Positions 43,154 to 51,481 of a stretch of 64,000 nt of DNA are shown one piece after another. Every line of letters begins with the position of its first letter. Positions within the stretch are counted from its first letter, which is position 1. Under the pieces are notes generated by a model. It had not been told where the DNA came from and ran no database searches. It worked only from the letters and a program-made list of their open reading frames with translations. Both the position numbers and the translations under genes were made by a program. The stretch is taken from NCBI GenBank assembly GCA_009993605.1, contig JAACTB010000016.1:22699-86698 (forward strand), in the 5' to 3' direction. The DNA is from Erythrobacter sp. (GTDB lineage Bacteria > Pseudomonadota > Alphaproteobacteria > Sphingomonadales > Sphingomonadaceae).

Positions 43154-44562
43154 CGGCTGACTTTTCCCAGTAGGATTCGTGATCCCGAATATCCCCGTGC
43201 CATCCAGACACTTGCGAAAACGAACAGGCAGGCGAGCGAGGGCGTTCGCAACGGGTAGTCGACCACACTGCCCAGCGCAAGCAGTCCCGTCGTCGCGATT
43301 CCAAGATAACCGAGTGTTATCGCGTCGCTTCGTTGTCCTCGCTGCGCAAAAATTCCCCGCACGCCCACAAGCCAGCAGGCCACGGCGCCGGAGAGCAGAA
43401 GCAGGCCTGGAAAACCAAACGTTAGGAAGACCTCGAGCCAGTCGTTATGGGCGTGGTTGACGTATCTGAAACCGAGATCGTCCATCGGTTCGGCGATCTT
43501 GAATGCCTCGACGAAGGATCCCGCACCACTTCCGAACGGGAAGTATTGCCACGCCATTTCCGGGACGATGTTCCAGATCAGCAAGCGACTTTCATCCCCG
43601 GCGTCTGTTTGCAGGATGCGGTCCAGCGTTCCCGAGGTCGGAATGGTGAACATGGCGAGCCCCACCAGAATGAGAAGGCCGGCCGCGCCCGCTTTCCAGA
43701 GGAAAGGCACGCTCGCACGCGCCTTGCGCTTGTCGTCATGCAGGCGGCCGAGCACGGCAGGGCCGCGAAACAGCAGAATCGCTATGGAGAGGCCGACCAG
43801 GCCGAGCACGAACCCGCCGCGCGATCCGTTCACGGCCAGAGCGGCCAGGACGAAAAGCGCTCCGGTGGCTGCCATAGCTTTCTGAAATGTGCTGGTCCGT
43901 CTGTTCTTGGTATCGCGGCTGGCGAGATAGGCGAACATCGGAAAGAGCGTCGCCAGGAACATCGCGTGATGGTTGCGATTGGAGAAAAGGCCCACCAGCG
44001 TACCGTCATTCGTGATCCGATAGAGATACAAAGGACCGTTCGGCGGGCCTTGCAATTGCAGGATGCCGAGCAGGATGCTGACAAAGCCGATCGTCACGAT
44101 CCAAAGGATCAGTCGCAAATGCGCCGCATTCGACAGCCTCACTGCAAGCAAGAGCGCCGCGAATGGTATTACGAGCGACAGGAAAGCGTTCCATCCTCCG
44201 GGCGGATTGAGAGTGAGAGGCCGCCAGACAGGACCGAGTTCGGCCGCTTGTCCGATCTGAACGAGAAGTTCGTGTCCCGGCAATCGAGACCACAGCGCAT
44301 ACGGCAACGGCACAAGATGCAGGAGCAGGAGCAAGGCCGTAAGCAGAAGGAAATGGAACAGGATGCGATGCGGCCGCGCTTCTTCGCGTGTCAGCGTCAG
44401 CAAGCCGTAAAGCATCGCTCCTGCCGCCAGCGGGCGCAGTATAATCAAAGACAGGACGTCGGCGCGCGATCCCCCGCCAAGAAGAAAGACGAGAACCAAA
44501 AAGCATGCGGCGACCCAGAATTCGAGGTCGGGAATACGCTTAAATTTGGAAAAGGGCTTCAC
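43150..44562 (-). CDS. O-antigen ligase/polymerase family membrane protein
   Basis: A 470-aa protein with about 12 membrane helices of the Wzy_C/WaaL superfamily. Seen: FSNRNHHAMFLATLFPM, NGSRGGFVLGLVGLSIAIL, and the large periplasmic loop with FGSGAGSFVEAFK and VNHAHNDWLEVFLTFG, whose His residues mark the catalytic loop. It is the first gene of the minus-strand cluster, before wza and wzc. It may be the true polymerase, or a ligase that attaches the polymer to an acceptor; a second candidate lies at 27293. Confidence 0.85.
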   Translation of the reverse strand: MKPFSKFKRIPDLEFWVAACFLVLVFLLGGGSRADVLSLIILRPLAAGAMLYGLLTLTREEARPHRILFHFLLLTALLLLLHLVPLPYALWSRLPGHELLVQIGQAAELGPVWRPLTLNPPGGWNAFLSLVIPFAALLLAVRLSNAAHLRLILWIVTIGFVSILLGILQLQGPPNGPLYLYRITNDGTLVGLFSNRNHHAMFLATLFPMFAYLASRDTKNRRTSTFQKAMAATGALFVLAALAVNGSRGGFVLGLVGLSIAILLFRGPAVLGRLHDDKRKARASVPFLWKAGAAGLLILVGLAMFTIPTSGTLDRILQTDAGDESRLLIWNIVPEMAWQYFPFGSGAGSFVEAFKIAEPMDDLGFRYVNHAHNDWLEVFLTFGFPGLLLLSGAVACWLVGVRGIFAQRGQRSDAITLGYLGIATTGLLALGSVVDYPLRTPSLACLFVFASVWMARGYSGSRILLGKVSR

Positions 44563-44616
44563 ACTATCTCACCGAACTTCGAAGAGCCGGTACCTATGGT
44601 AGATGGATGGCGAAGG

Positions 44617-44645
44617 CGCCTAAGCGGGCCGTGTGACGCTGTCAA
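44617..44645 (-). promoter_or_regulatory. Candidate promoter for the polysaccharide cluster
   Basis: On the minus strand a perfect TTGACA (44645-44640) is followed after 17 bases by TAGGCG (44622-44617), a poor -10. It lies in the 106-base gap after fabI and about 55 bases before the first gene of the 27-gene run. The -35 is convincing, the -10 weak. Confidence 0.3.
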
Positions 44646-44668
44646 TCGATCCCGCGCGCCCGCGCCAG

Positions 44669-45472
44669 TCAAACCAACCCGATATCCGGCGCATCTTCCT
44701 GTTTCATGCCCACCACGTGATAGCCCGCATCGACGTGGTGTGTTTCGCCCGTCACGCCCGATGACAGGCGCGAGAGGAGATAGAGGCCGGCGCCGCCGAC
44801 ATCTTCGATCGTCACATTGCGGCGCAGGGGCGAGTTCAGCTCGTTCCATTTGAGGATGTAGCGGAAATCGCCGATCCCGCTGGCGGCGAGAGTCTTGATG
44901 GGGCCGGCGCTGATCGCATTGACGCGGATGTTCTGCGGGCCGAGATCGTTGGCGAGATACTGCACACTGGTTTCCAGTGCGGCCTTGGCGACGCCCATGA
45001 CGTTGTAATGCGGGATGACCTTTTCGGCGCCGTAATAGGTCAGCGTCAGGATCGAGCCACCGTCCGGCATCATCTCCGAAGCGCGCTTTGCCACCGCGAC
45101 CAGTGAATAGGCCGAGATGTTCATCGTCATCAGGAAATTGTCGAGGCTGGTGTCGACATATTTGCCGCGCAGCTCGGTCTTGTCGGAAAAGCCGATCGCG
45201 TGGACGACGAAATCGATCGTCTCCCAACGCTGTTTCAGCGTGTCGAACGCCCGGTCGAGCGCTTCCATGTCCGCGACGTCGCATTCGAAGACGAAATCGC
45301 TGCCGAGCTGGGCGGCGAGGGGCTCGACGCGCTTCTTGAGCGCTTCGCCCTGATAGGAGAAGGCCATTTCCGCGCCCTGATCGGCCAGTTCCTTGGCGAT
45401 ACCCCATGCCAGCGACTTGTCGTTGGCGAGGCCCATGATCAGCCCGCGTTTTCCGGCCATCAATCCGCTCAT
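44669..45472 (-). CDS. fabI: Enoyl-ACP reductase (NADH), FabI
   Basis: Last step of fatty-acid elongation in the cytoplasm. Seen: 267 aa, GLIMGLANDKSLAWGIAKEL nucleotide site, DVADMEALDRAF, HAIGFSDKTELRGKY, and the catalytic Tyr and Lys in HYNVMGVAKAALE (Y-x6-K), then GPIKTLAASGIGDF. The full FabI length and motifs separate it from ordinary SDRs. Overlaps the brkB-family gene by 4 bases. Confidence 0.94.
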   Translation of the reverse strand: MSGLMAGKRGLIMGLANDKSLAWGIAKELADQGAEMAFSYQGEALKKRVEPLAAQLGSDFVFECDVADMEALDRAFDTLKQRWETIDFVVHAIGFSDKTELRGKYVDTSLDNFLMTMNISAYSLVAVAKRASEMMPDGGSILTLTYYGAEKVIPHYNVMGVAKAALETSVQYLANDLGPQNIRVNAISAGPIKTLAASGIGDFRYILKWNELNSPLRRNVTIEDVGGAGLYLLSRLSSGVTGETHHVDAGYHVVGMKQEDAPDIGLV

Positions 45473-46503
45473 GCTTCGTCCTTCTCCAGTTCGCGTTCGT
45501 TCGCCATTTCGCGTTCGAGCGCGCTGCGGCGATCATCGTCGTTGTGCCCAAGGAAATTGATCTCCTCCTCGGGCGTTTCGGCCAGGGCCGCGTTCAGTTC
45601 GGCCCCGATAACCACTCCGAGCCCGACCAGCCAGAAGAAGAATAGCGCGACCATGATTCCGGCCAGGCTCCCATAGGTCAGATTGTAAGTGAAGAAGCTG
45701 CGCAGCACCATCGGCAGCAAGGTCGTCACCGCCACCCACCACAGCGTGGTGAACAGCACGCCGGGCCATTTGGGATAGCGGCGCGAGCGATAGCGGGCGG
45801 GCGTCAGCGTGTAGAAAATGAGATAGAGCGATCCGAACAGGCCGAAGGCGGGCACTATGCGCGACAGGCGCAGCGCCTGAACCCAATCGACGAGGTCTGG
45901 GAAATAGGCGTCGATCACCTGCTGCGCCGCGCCGATGACGAATTGCGCGATCAGCGACAGCATTAGGAGCAAGACTGCGCCGAGAATGACCCCGCTCGAA
46001 AACAGGCGGTATTTCCAGAACGCGTGCGTCAGTTCGGTGCCATAGGCCCGGCGCAATATGTCGCGGATCGTCTCGATCAGGCTGCCGACCGTCCACAGCG
46101 CGACGAGCGCGCCCAGCCATAAAAGCCAACCGCTGCGCGCCTCGATCACGTCGCGCGCGACCGGCTCGATCACGTTCCCGACGACCGGGGGAAGGGCGTA
46201 GAGGACGGCGTTGATGCTCGCCGCGCGCTCGCTTTCCTCGCCGATCAGCGAGAACAGGGCCGAGCCGAGAATGAAGAAGGGGAAGATCGAGAACATCGCC
46301 AGATAGGCGAGATTGCCCGCATGGATGAAGCCATCGTTGAAGGTGCCGATCGCCGCGCGCTTCGTCACCGCCCAGGCGCGGGTGCCCGGACCGATCCTGT
46401 CGACCACGCGCTCCTGCAATTTTTCGGCATATTTGCGCCGCGCTTCCGGCGAGAGGGAACGAACCTCGCGGTGCTCGGGGGGCGGAAGTTTGGCGGGAGG
46501 CAA
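45469..46503 (-). CDS. YihY/BrkB family inner-membrane protein
   Basis: A 344-aa protein with six membrane helices, of a family once called RNase BN and whose role is still unclear. Seen: FNDGFIHAGNLAYLAMFSIFPFFILG, typical of the family start, then helices around YRLFSSGVILGAVLLLMLSL, and PVLFTTLWWVAVTTLL. A charged C-terminal tail follows GAELNAALAE. It lies 3 bases after the dnaJ-like gene and overlaps fabI. Confidence 0.88.
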   Translation of the reverse strand: MPPAKLPPPEHREVRSLSPEARRKYAEKLQERVVDRIGPGTRAWAVTKRAAIGTFNDGFIHAGNLAYLAMFSIFPFFILGSALFSLIGEESERAASINAVLYALPPVVGNVIEPVARDVIEARSGWLLWLGALVALWTVGSLIETIRDILRRAYGTELTHAFWKYRLFSSGVILGAVLLLMLSLIAQFVIGAAQQVIDAYFPDLVDWVQALRLSRIVPAFGLFGSLYLIFYTLTPARYRSRRYPKWPGVLFTTLWWVAVTTLLPMVLRSFFTYNLTYGSLAGIMVALFFFWLVGLGVVIGAELNAALAETPEEEINFLGHNDDDRRSALEREMANERELEKDEA

Positions 46504-46506
46504 GAT

Positions 46507-47475
46507 TTACGCCCCGAGGCCGGCCCGCGGATCGCCCTCGTCCTTCCACCCGTCGAGCCGTTTGGCGAGCTCGCCGAGATCGTCGGGCAGCTGGATTTCG
46601 AGCGTCACCAACTGATCGCCGCGCGCGCCGGATTTGGTCGTGAAGCCCTTGCCCTTCAATCGCAGCTTGGTCCCGCCGCTGGTGCCGGGCTTGATCGTCA
46701 TCATTACCGGGCCGTCGACCGTGGGGACGCGCACCTTGCCGCCGTTCACCGCCTCGTCGAGCGTGATCGGCAGGTCGAACCGGACATCGTCGCCGTCACG
46801 GCGGTAGAGCGGATGGCTCTCGATATCGATAGTGACCAACCCGTCGCCCGCGCCGCCGGGCCCTTGCTGCCCCTTGCCCTTGAGGCGCATCTGCGTGCCG
46901 CTCTCGACGCCCTTCGGCAGTTTCAGGTCGATCGTCTTGCCATCGGATAAAGTGATGCGCTGCTGCTTCAAGGTCGCGGCATCGACGAAGGGAACGCGCA
47001 GGCGATAGGCGATGTCGGCGCCCTTCTGCGGGGGCGGGGCGCGGCGCCCCTGCCCGAAAGCGTTTCCCCCACCCATATTGGGATTGCCTCTCTGGCGACC
47101 GCCACCGAACAATCCGTCGAAGATATCGCCGAGATCGACTTCCTCGCCGCCGCCGAAACCCTGGAAGTCCTGCGCGCGAAAGCCGCCGCCCGCATTCGGG
47201 TTGAAGCCGCCGCGGCCCCCTCCTCCGCCCATACCTGCAAACGGGTTCGCCGGATTGCCGTCCGCATCGATCTCGCCCCGGTCGAAGCGGGCGCGCTTGT
47301 CCTTGTCGGACAGGAGATCATAGGCATTGGTGACTTCGGAAAACCGCTCCGCTGCCTTGGGATTGTCCTTGTTGCGGTCGGGATGCAGCTCCTTGGCAAG
47401 CTTGCGATAGGCGCTCTTGATCTCCGCTTCGGAGGCGGTGCGCGCGACACCGAGGGTGGAATAGGGATCGGCCAT
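46507..47475 (-). CDS. DnaJ-family co-chaperone without zinc finger (CbpA-like)
   Basis: A 322-aa J-domain protein that stimulates Hsp70. Seen: J domain in residues 3-68 with the HPD triad (KELHPDRNK), a Gly/Phe-rich linker (about 78-150; GGGGGRGGFNPNAGGG), then two client-binding beta domains with no CxxCxGxG cysteines. This is the class B/CbpA layout. First gene of an operon with the brkB-family gene and fabI; divergent from pdxH. Confidence 0.92.
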   Translation of the reverse strand: MADPYSTLGVARTASEAEIKSAYRKLAKELHPDRNKDNPKAAERFSEVTNAYDLLSDKDKRARFDRGEIDADGNPANPFAGMGGGGGRGGFNPNAGGGFRAQDFQGFGGGEEVDLGDIFDGLFGGGRQRGNPNMGGGNAFGQGRRAPPPQKGADIAYRLRVPFVDAATLKQQRITLSDGKTIDLKLPKGVESGTQMRLKGKGQQGPGGAGDGLVTIDIESHPLYRRDGDDVRFDLPITLDEAVNGGKVRVPTVDGPVMMTIKPGTSGGTKLRLKGKGFTTKSGARGDQLVTLEIQLPDDLGELAKRLDGWKDEGDPRAGLGA

Positions 47476-47593
47476 GCTGTGTCAGCTAGGTGGGGCGGCG
47501 CCCAAGGGCAAGCGCGCACCGCTTTTCCGGGGCGGCTTTTCAGGCGCGGCAGGTGACGCTAGGGCGCGGGCATCGCAGCAGGAGGATCGAGCG

Positions 47594-48202
47594 ATGGAAC
47601 AGGCCCGCAGCGCCATTGCGCAGACCGATCCCTTCGCCCTGTTCGAGGCGTGGTTCGAAGAAGCGCAGAAATTCGAGCCCAACGATCCCAACGCGATGGC
47701 TTTGGCGACCGCGACGCCCGATGGCGCGCCGTCGGTGCGGATGGTCCTGCTGAAGGATCGCTCAAGCGACGGGTTCACCTTCTACACCAATGCCGAGAGC
47801 CGCAAGGGCCAGGAAATCCGCGCCAATATGCAGGCCGCGCTGCTGTTTCACTGGAAGAGCCTGCGCCGCCAGATCCGCATCGAAGGGCCGCTGAGCGAGG
47901 TCAGCGCTGGGGAGGCCGACGCCTATTTCCATTCGCGCCCGCACGATTCGCAGATCGGTTCGGCGGCGAGCGACCAGTCGCGCCCTCTGCCCGATCGCCA
48001 GACCTATCTCGACCGGATCGAGGAACTGGCGCGCCTTTATCCCGAAGGCGATGTGCCGCGTCCCGCGCAGTGGACCGGTTTTCGCCTGAGCCCGCGCCGG
48101 ATCGAATTCTGGCTCGACCGTCCCAACCGTCTCCATGACCGCCGCGTGTTCGAGCGTGCGGGACCGGATGCGGACTGGGCCGACACGCTGCTCTATCCGT
48201 GA
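47594..48202 (+). CDS. pdxH: Pyridoxamine 5'-phosphate oxidase
   Basis: FMN enzyme that makes pyridoxal 5'-phosphate. Seen: 202 aa, AMALATATPDGAPSVRMVLLK, FYTNAESRKGQEI, RQIRIEGPLSEV, SRPHDSQIGSAASDQS and the C-terminal FRLSPRRIEFW with RLHDRRVF. The ATG at 47594 follows GGAGGATCGAGCG, giving a good ribosome site. Overlaps the fieF-like gene by 4 bases (GTGA). Confidence 0.95.
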   Translation: MEQARSAIAQTDPFALFEAWFEEAQKFEPNDPNAMALATATPDGAPSVRMVLLKDRSSDGFTFYTNAESRKGQEIRANMQAALLFHWKSLRRQIRIEGPLSEVSAGEADAYFHSRPHDSQIGSAASDQSRPLPDRQTYLDRIEELARLYPEGDVPRPAQWTGFRLSPRRIEFWLDRPNRLHDRRVFERAGPDADWADTLLYP

Positions 48203-49146
48203 GGCAGAACACCCCGCCCGATCGCGCGCTTTTGACGCGCAGCGCCGCCGCCGCCTCTATCACGGTGGCGCTGCTTCTGGTTGCGCTCAAGGCGTGGGCG
48301 AGCTGGCGGACGGGATCCACCGCGATGCTGGGAAGCCTCGCCGACTCGACGCTCGACCTCCTTGCCAGCGGGATCACGCTGTTTGCCGTCTGGTTCGCCA
48401 GCAAGCCCGCCGACCACAATCACCGTTTCGGCCACGGCAAGGCGGAAGCGGTCGCTGCGATGGTCCAGGTGATGCTGATCACTGTCTCGGCGGCGGGAAT
48501 CGCGCTGAGAGCGGGCGAACATCTGCTCGGCGGACAGGAGGTCGAGGCGGCGGGCGAAGGCATCGCGGTTTCGGTCATCGCGATTCTGGCCACGTTCGGT
48601 CTGCTCGCCTGGCAGCGATACGTGATCTCGCGCACGCGGTCGGTCGCGATCCGCGCCGATTTCGCGCATTATCAGTCCGACCTGCTACTGAATCTCGCCG
48701 TGATTGCGGCCCTCGTGCTTGACACCGTGCTGGGCCTGAGCGGCGCCGATCCCGTGTTCGGCCTGCTGATCGCGGTCTGGCTGGTGCGCAGCGCCTGGCG
48801 CGCGGGCAGCGAGGCGATCGAGCATCTGATGGACGCCGAATGGCCCGAGGACAAGCGGCGGCGCCTGATCGAGGTGGTCGCGTGCCATGACGAACTGTCC
48901 CGGCTTCACGATTTGCGCACCCGTACCAGCGGCGATGTCGACATCGCGCAATTCCATATCGAGATGGACCCGGACCTGACCGTGCGCGAGGCCCATGACG
49001 TGCTGGAACGCGTGGAAAACGATCTCGAACAGGCGTTTCCCGGCCTCGAACTGTTCGTTCATATCGATCCGCGCGGCCAGATCGACGATCCCGGCAACAC
49101 GCTCGTCGAAGCCAACGAATTCGAGAAACTGGAGAAGCGCCTATGA
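48199..49146 (+). CDS. Cation diffusion facilitator metal/proton antiporter (FieF-like)
   Basis: A 315-aa inner-membrane exporter for Zn2+, Fe2+ or a similar ion. Seen: six membrane helices in the first 210 residues, the metal-site motif LADSTLDLLAS (DxxxD) in helix 2 and HYQSDLLLN (HxxxD) in helix 5, and a C-terminal cytoplasmic domain with VDIAQFHIEMDPDL. The DD-HD site points to the FieF subgroup. Start is GTG at 48199, coupled to the pdxH stop; end overlaps the next gene by 4 bases. Confidence 0.91.
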   Translation: MRQNTPPDRALLTRSAAAASITVALLLVALKAWASWRTGSTAMLGSLADSTLDLLASGITLFAVWFASKPADHNHRFGHGKAEAVAAMVQVMLITVSAAGIALRAGEHLLGGQEVEAAGEGIAVSVIAILATFGLLAWQRYVISRTRSVAIRADFAHYQSDLLLNLAVIAALVLDTVLGLSGADPVFGLLIAVWLVRSAWRAGSEAIEHLMDAEWPEDKRRRLIEVVACHDELSRLHDLRTRTSGDVDIAQFHIEMDPDLTVREAHDVLERVENDLEQAFPGLELFVHIDPRGQIDDPGNTLVEANEFEKLEKRL

Positions 49147-49943
49147 TCCGCCTGCCCTATTGGCATGTCGATGCCTTTGCCGATCGCCCGTTCGCGGGCA
49201 ATCAGGCGGCGGTGATGCCGCTGGACGCATGGCTGGACGAAGCGACTCTGCTGGCGATCGCGGAAGAGAACAATTTCGCCGAGACCGCCTTCCTCGTGAA
49301 GGACGAGACGGGCGAGGCGGACTGGGAACTGCGCTGGTTCACGCCGACGATGGAGATCCGCCTGTGCGGCCACGCCACGCTGGCGAGCGGCCATGTGCTG
49401 CTGGAGCGGGATGGGGGGGATCGGGTCACCTTCCGCACCCGGCGCGCCGGCCTGCTGGAGGTGGCGCGCAGCGAGGCGGGATATGAGCTTGGACTGCCCC
49501 TCATCGAGACTGCGCCCGATAGCTGGCCCGAAGCGGTCGCGCTGCTGGGGGCGGAGCCTCGTGAGATCTGGCTGAGCCCCGAGCGCTACGGCGTCTATCT
49601 GTTCGACAGCGAAGAGCAGGTCCGTGCGCTCGATCCCGACCTACGTGGCCTTGGCAAGCTCGGGGACGACCAGTTCATCTGCACCGCGCCCGGTGCGCGC
49701 ACGGATGTGGTCAGCCGCGTCTTCGTGCCAGGCGGCGGCGTGGACGAGGACAGTTTCACCGGCTCCGCCCATGCCTGTCTCACCCATTTCTGGACCGAGC
49801 GGCTGGGGCGCGACAGCTTCACGGCGCATCAGGCCTCGCACCGGGGCGGCGATGCGACCTGCCGCCGCGAGGGCGACCGCGCCATTCTGGGCGGGCAGTG
49901 CGTGACCGTCGTCGAAGGAACGTTCCTGCTGCCGCAGGAATAA
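49143..49943 (+). CDS. PhzF-family isomerase-like protein
   Basis: A 266-aa protein of the PhzF/diaminopimelate-epimerase fold. Seen: YWHVDAFADRPFAGNQAAVMPLDAW-like start (FAGN), the family glutamate in AEENNFAETAFLV near residue 45, LRWFTPTMEIRLCGHATLA, and FTGSAHACL in the second half. Members catalyse isomerisation in varied pathways; there are no phenazine genes here, so no specific role is given. Coupled to the fieF-like gene and convergent with the hydrolase at 49947. Confidence 0.88.
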   Translation: MIRLPYWHVDAFADRPFAGNQAAVMPLDAWLDEATLLAIAEENNFAETAFLVKDETGEADWELRWFTPTMEIRLCGHATLASGHVLLERDGGDRVTFRTRRAGLLEVARSEAGYELGLPLIETAPDSWPEAVALLGAEPREIWLSPERYGVYLFDSEEQVRALDPDLRGLGKLGDDQFICTAPGARTDVVSRVFVPGGGVDEDSFTGSAHACLTHFWTERLGRDSFTAHQASHRGGDATCRREGDRAILGGQCVTVVEGTFLLPQE

Positions 49944-49946
49944 GGT

Positions 49947-51095
49947 TCAGCTTTCGGGATACAGCTCGATCACGTCGGCGGCCTGTTGCAGCATCGCCTC
50001 GCGCTGCGGCGCATCGGAATGGCCGAGCCGCACCATGGTCAGCTTCTTGCTCGGCGATATCAGCACATATTGGCCCATATGGCCGATCATCGCGAACAGC
50101 GAATGCGGCGCGCGATCGGGGAAGAGCGGGTGTTCGGCCCCGGTCATCCCCTTCACCGGGCGGTTGAGCCAGGTCTGAAAGCCGTATTGCGGACTTTCGG
50201 GGCTCGGCGTCACCATCTTCTCGACCCAGGCGCGCGGGACCAATTGGGTGCCGCGATATGAGCCCTTATTGCGCAGGAAATCGCCGAACCGGGCATAGTC
50301 GCGCGCCGTCGCGTGCATCAGGCTGCCGCCGATCAGCGTGCCCGCCGCGTCGAATTCGGGCACGATCGAGGTCATCGCCAGCGGCTCGAACAGCCGCGCC
50401 TGGAGATAGGTGGCGACGGCGCGGCGGCGGATGTCGGGATCCTCGCTGTCGGTCAGCGCCCGTGCGGCGATATCGGCGAGGATGACGGTGGTGTTGCTCG
50501 AATATTCGAATTTCGATCCGGGTTCGGCCTCCAGCGGCTGCTCTTCCGCCCAGCGCGCCATGTCGTCGCGCCCGTCGAGGAACAGCATCCTGACCTCGCT
50601 CGATTCGGTGGGCACCGGCCCCGCTTCGGTGTGGTCGAGCCCGGATCGCATCTGCAACAGGTGGCGCAAGGTTATCTCGCTGCGCGGATCGCCGGGGCGC
50701 TGCCAGCCTGGAACCGGGGCAGGCTCGTCGAGCCTCAGCCGCCCGTCGGCTACCAGCATCCCTATCATCACCGCCGTAATCGTCTTCGCCATCGACCAGC
50801 TGACGAAGCGGGTGTCCTTGTCGTAACCCGGCGCATAGCGTTCCGCCGCGATCGTGCCGCCATGCATGAGGACGACCGCTCGGGTCTCGCCCAGCCCCTC
50901 CATCGTGAACAGATCGTCCACCTGCCGGGCAAGCTGGCGAGTCGGCGCGCCGGGATTTTCCGTAACCGCGCCAAGCGCTTCCTCGCTCAGCGGCGGTTCG
51001 CCCACCGGCTCCGCATCGCCGCATCCGGCGAGGCCTGTGGCAAGGGTTGTGGCGAGCATGATGGAGGCGATAAGGGGGCGGGGCCGCGAGAACAT
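49947..51095 (-). CDS. Serine beta-lactamase-like hydrolase, lipoprotein
   Basis: A 382-aa class C/esterase-type serine hydrolase. Seen: lipoprotein signal ending LATGLAGCGD (Cys near 25), nucleophile motif SWSMAKT (SxxK) near residue 101, the Tyr-x-Asn in EYSSNTT, and HMGQ near the C-terminus in place of KTG. Such proteins include esterases and peptidases and need not give drug resistance. It diverges from the small gene at 51125 with a 29-base gap. Confidence 0.87.
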   Translation of the reverse strand: MFSRPRPLIASIMLATTLATGLAGCGDAEPVGEPPLSEEALGAVTENPGAPTRQLARQVDDLFTMEGLGETRAVVLMHGGTIAAERYAPGYDKDTRFVSWSMAKTITAVMIGMLVADGRLRLDEPAPVPGWQRPGDPRSEITLRHLLQMRSGLDHTEAGPVPTESSEVRMLFLDGRDDMARWAEEQPLEAEPGSKFEYSSNTTVILADIAARALTDSEDPDIRRRAVATYLQARLFEPLAMTSIVPEFDAAGTLIGGSLMHATARDYARFGDFLRNKGSYRGTQLVPRAWVEKMVTPSPESPQYGFQTWLNRPVKGMTGAEHPLFPDRAPHSLFAMIGHMGQYVLISPSKKLTMVRLGHSDAPQREAMLQQAADVIELYPES

Positions 51096-51124
51096 GCGGC
51101 GTCACTCGCACGGAGATTTCCCGC

Positions 51125-51481
51125 TTGGCAACGCCTAATTCCCCTTCACGCGCCAGCACCCAGAAACGCCGCGCCTGGCCCTGGATCGTGGTGGCGGCGG
51201 TCGTGCTGCTGGCGCTCGGATGGTGGTATGCGCGCGACAATTTCAGCGGCGATGCCGAAGCGGGAACCGCCTATGCCGCGCGCGTCGCCTGCTCGTGCCG
51301 CCAGGTCGCGGGGCGCAGTCTGGAGGATTGCGGGAAGGACCTGATCGCGGGGATGGAGATGGTCTCGCTGAGCGAGGACGAAGAGACGCGCAGCGTCACC
51401 GCCAGCGTCCCGCTGTTGGCCAGCGCGACCGCGCGATACAAGCAGGGCTATGGCTGCGTGCTCGACCCCTGGGAGGATTGA
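51125..51481 (+). CDS. Small membrane-anchored protein of unknown function
   Basis: A 118-aa protein I do not recognise. Seen: basic N-terminus, one membrane helix (WPWIVVAAVVLLALGWWYA, about residues 18-36), and a periplasmic part with four Cys ([24 protein letters not shown]) and the repeat-like SEDEETRSVTASV. Start is TTG at 51125 with GGAG 11 bases upstream. Its last 34 bases overlap the convergent gene at 51448. Confidence 0.65.
   Translation: MATPNSPSRASTQKRRAWPWIVVAAVVLLALGWWYARDNFSGDAEAGTAYAARVACSCRQVAGRSLEDCGKDLIAGMEMVSLSEDEETRSVTASVPLLASATARYKQGYGCVLDPWED

Noticed and set aside
43447..44853. 468-aa plus-strand frame opposite the ligase-like gene
   Set aside because: Glu/Gln/Arg-rich antisense frame of a membrane protein gene, a usual artefact.
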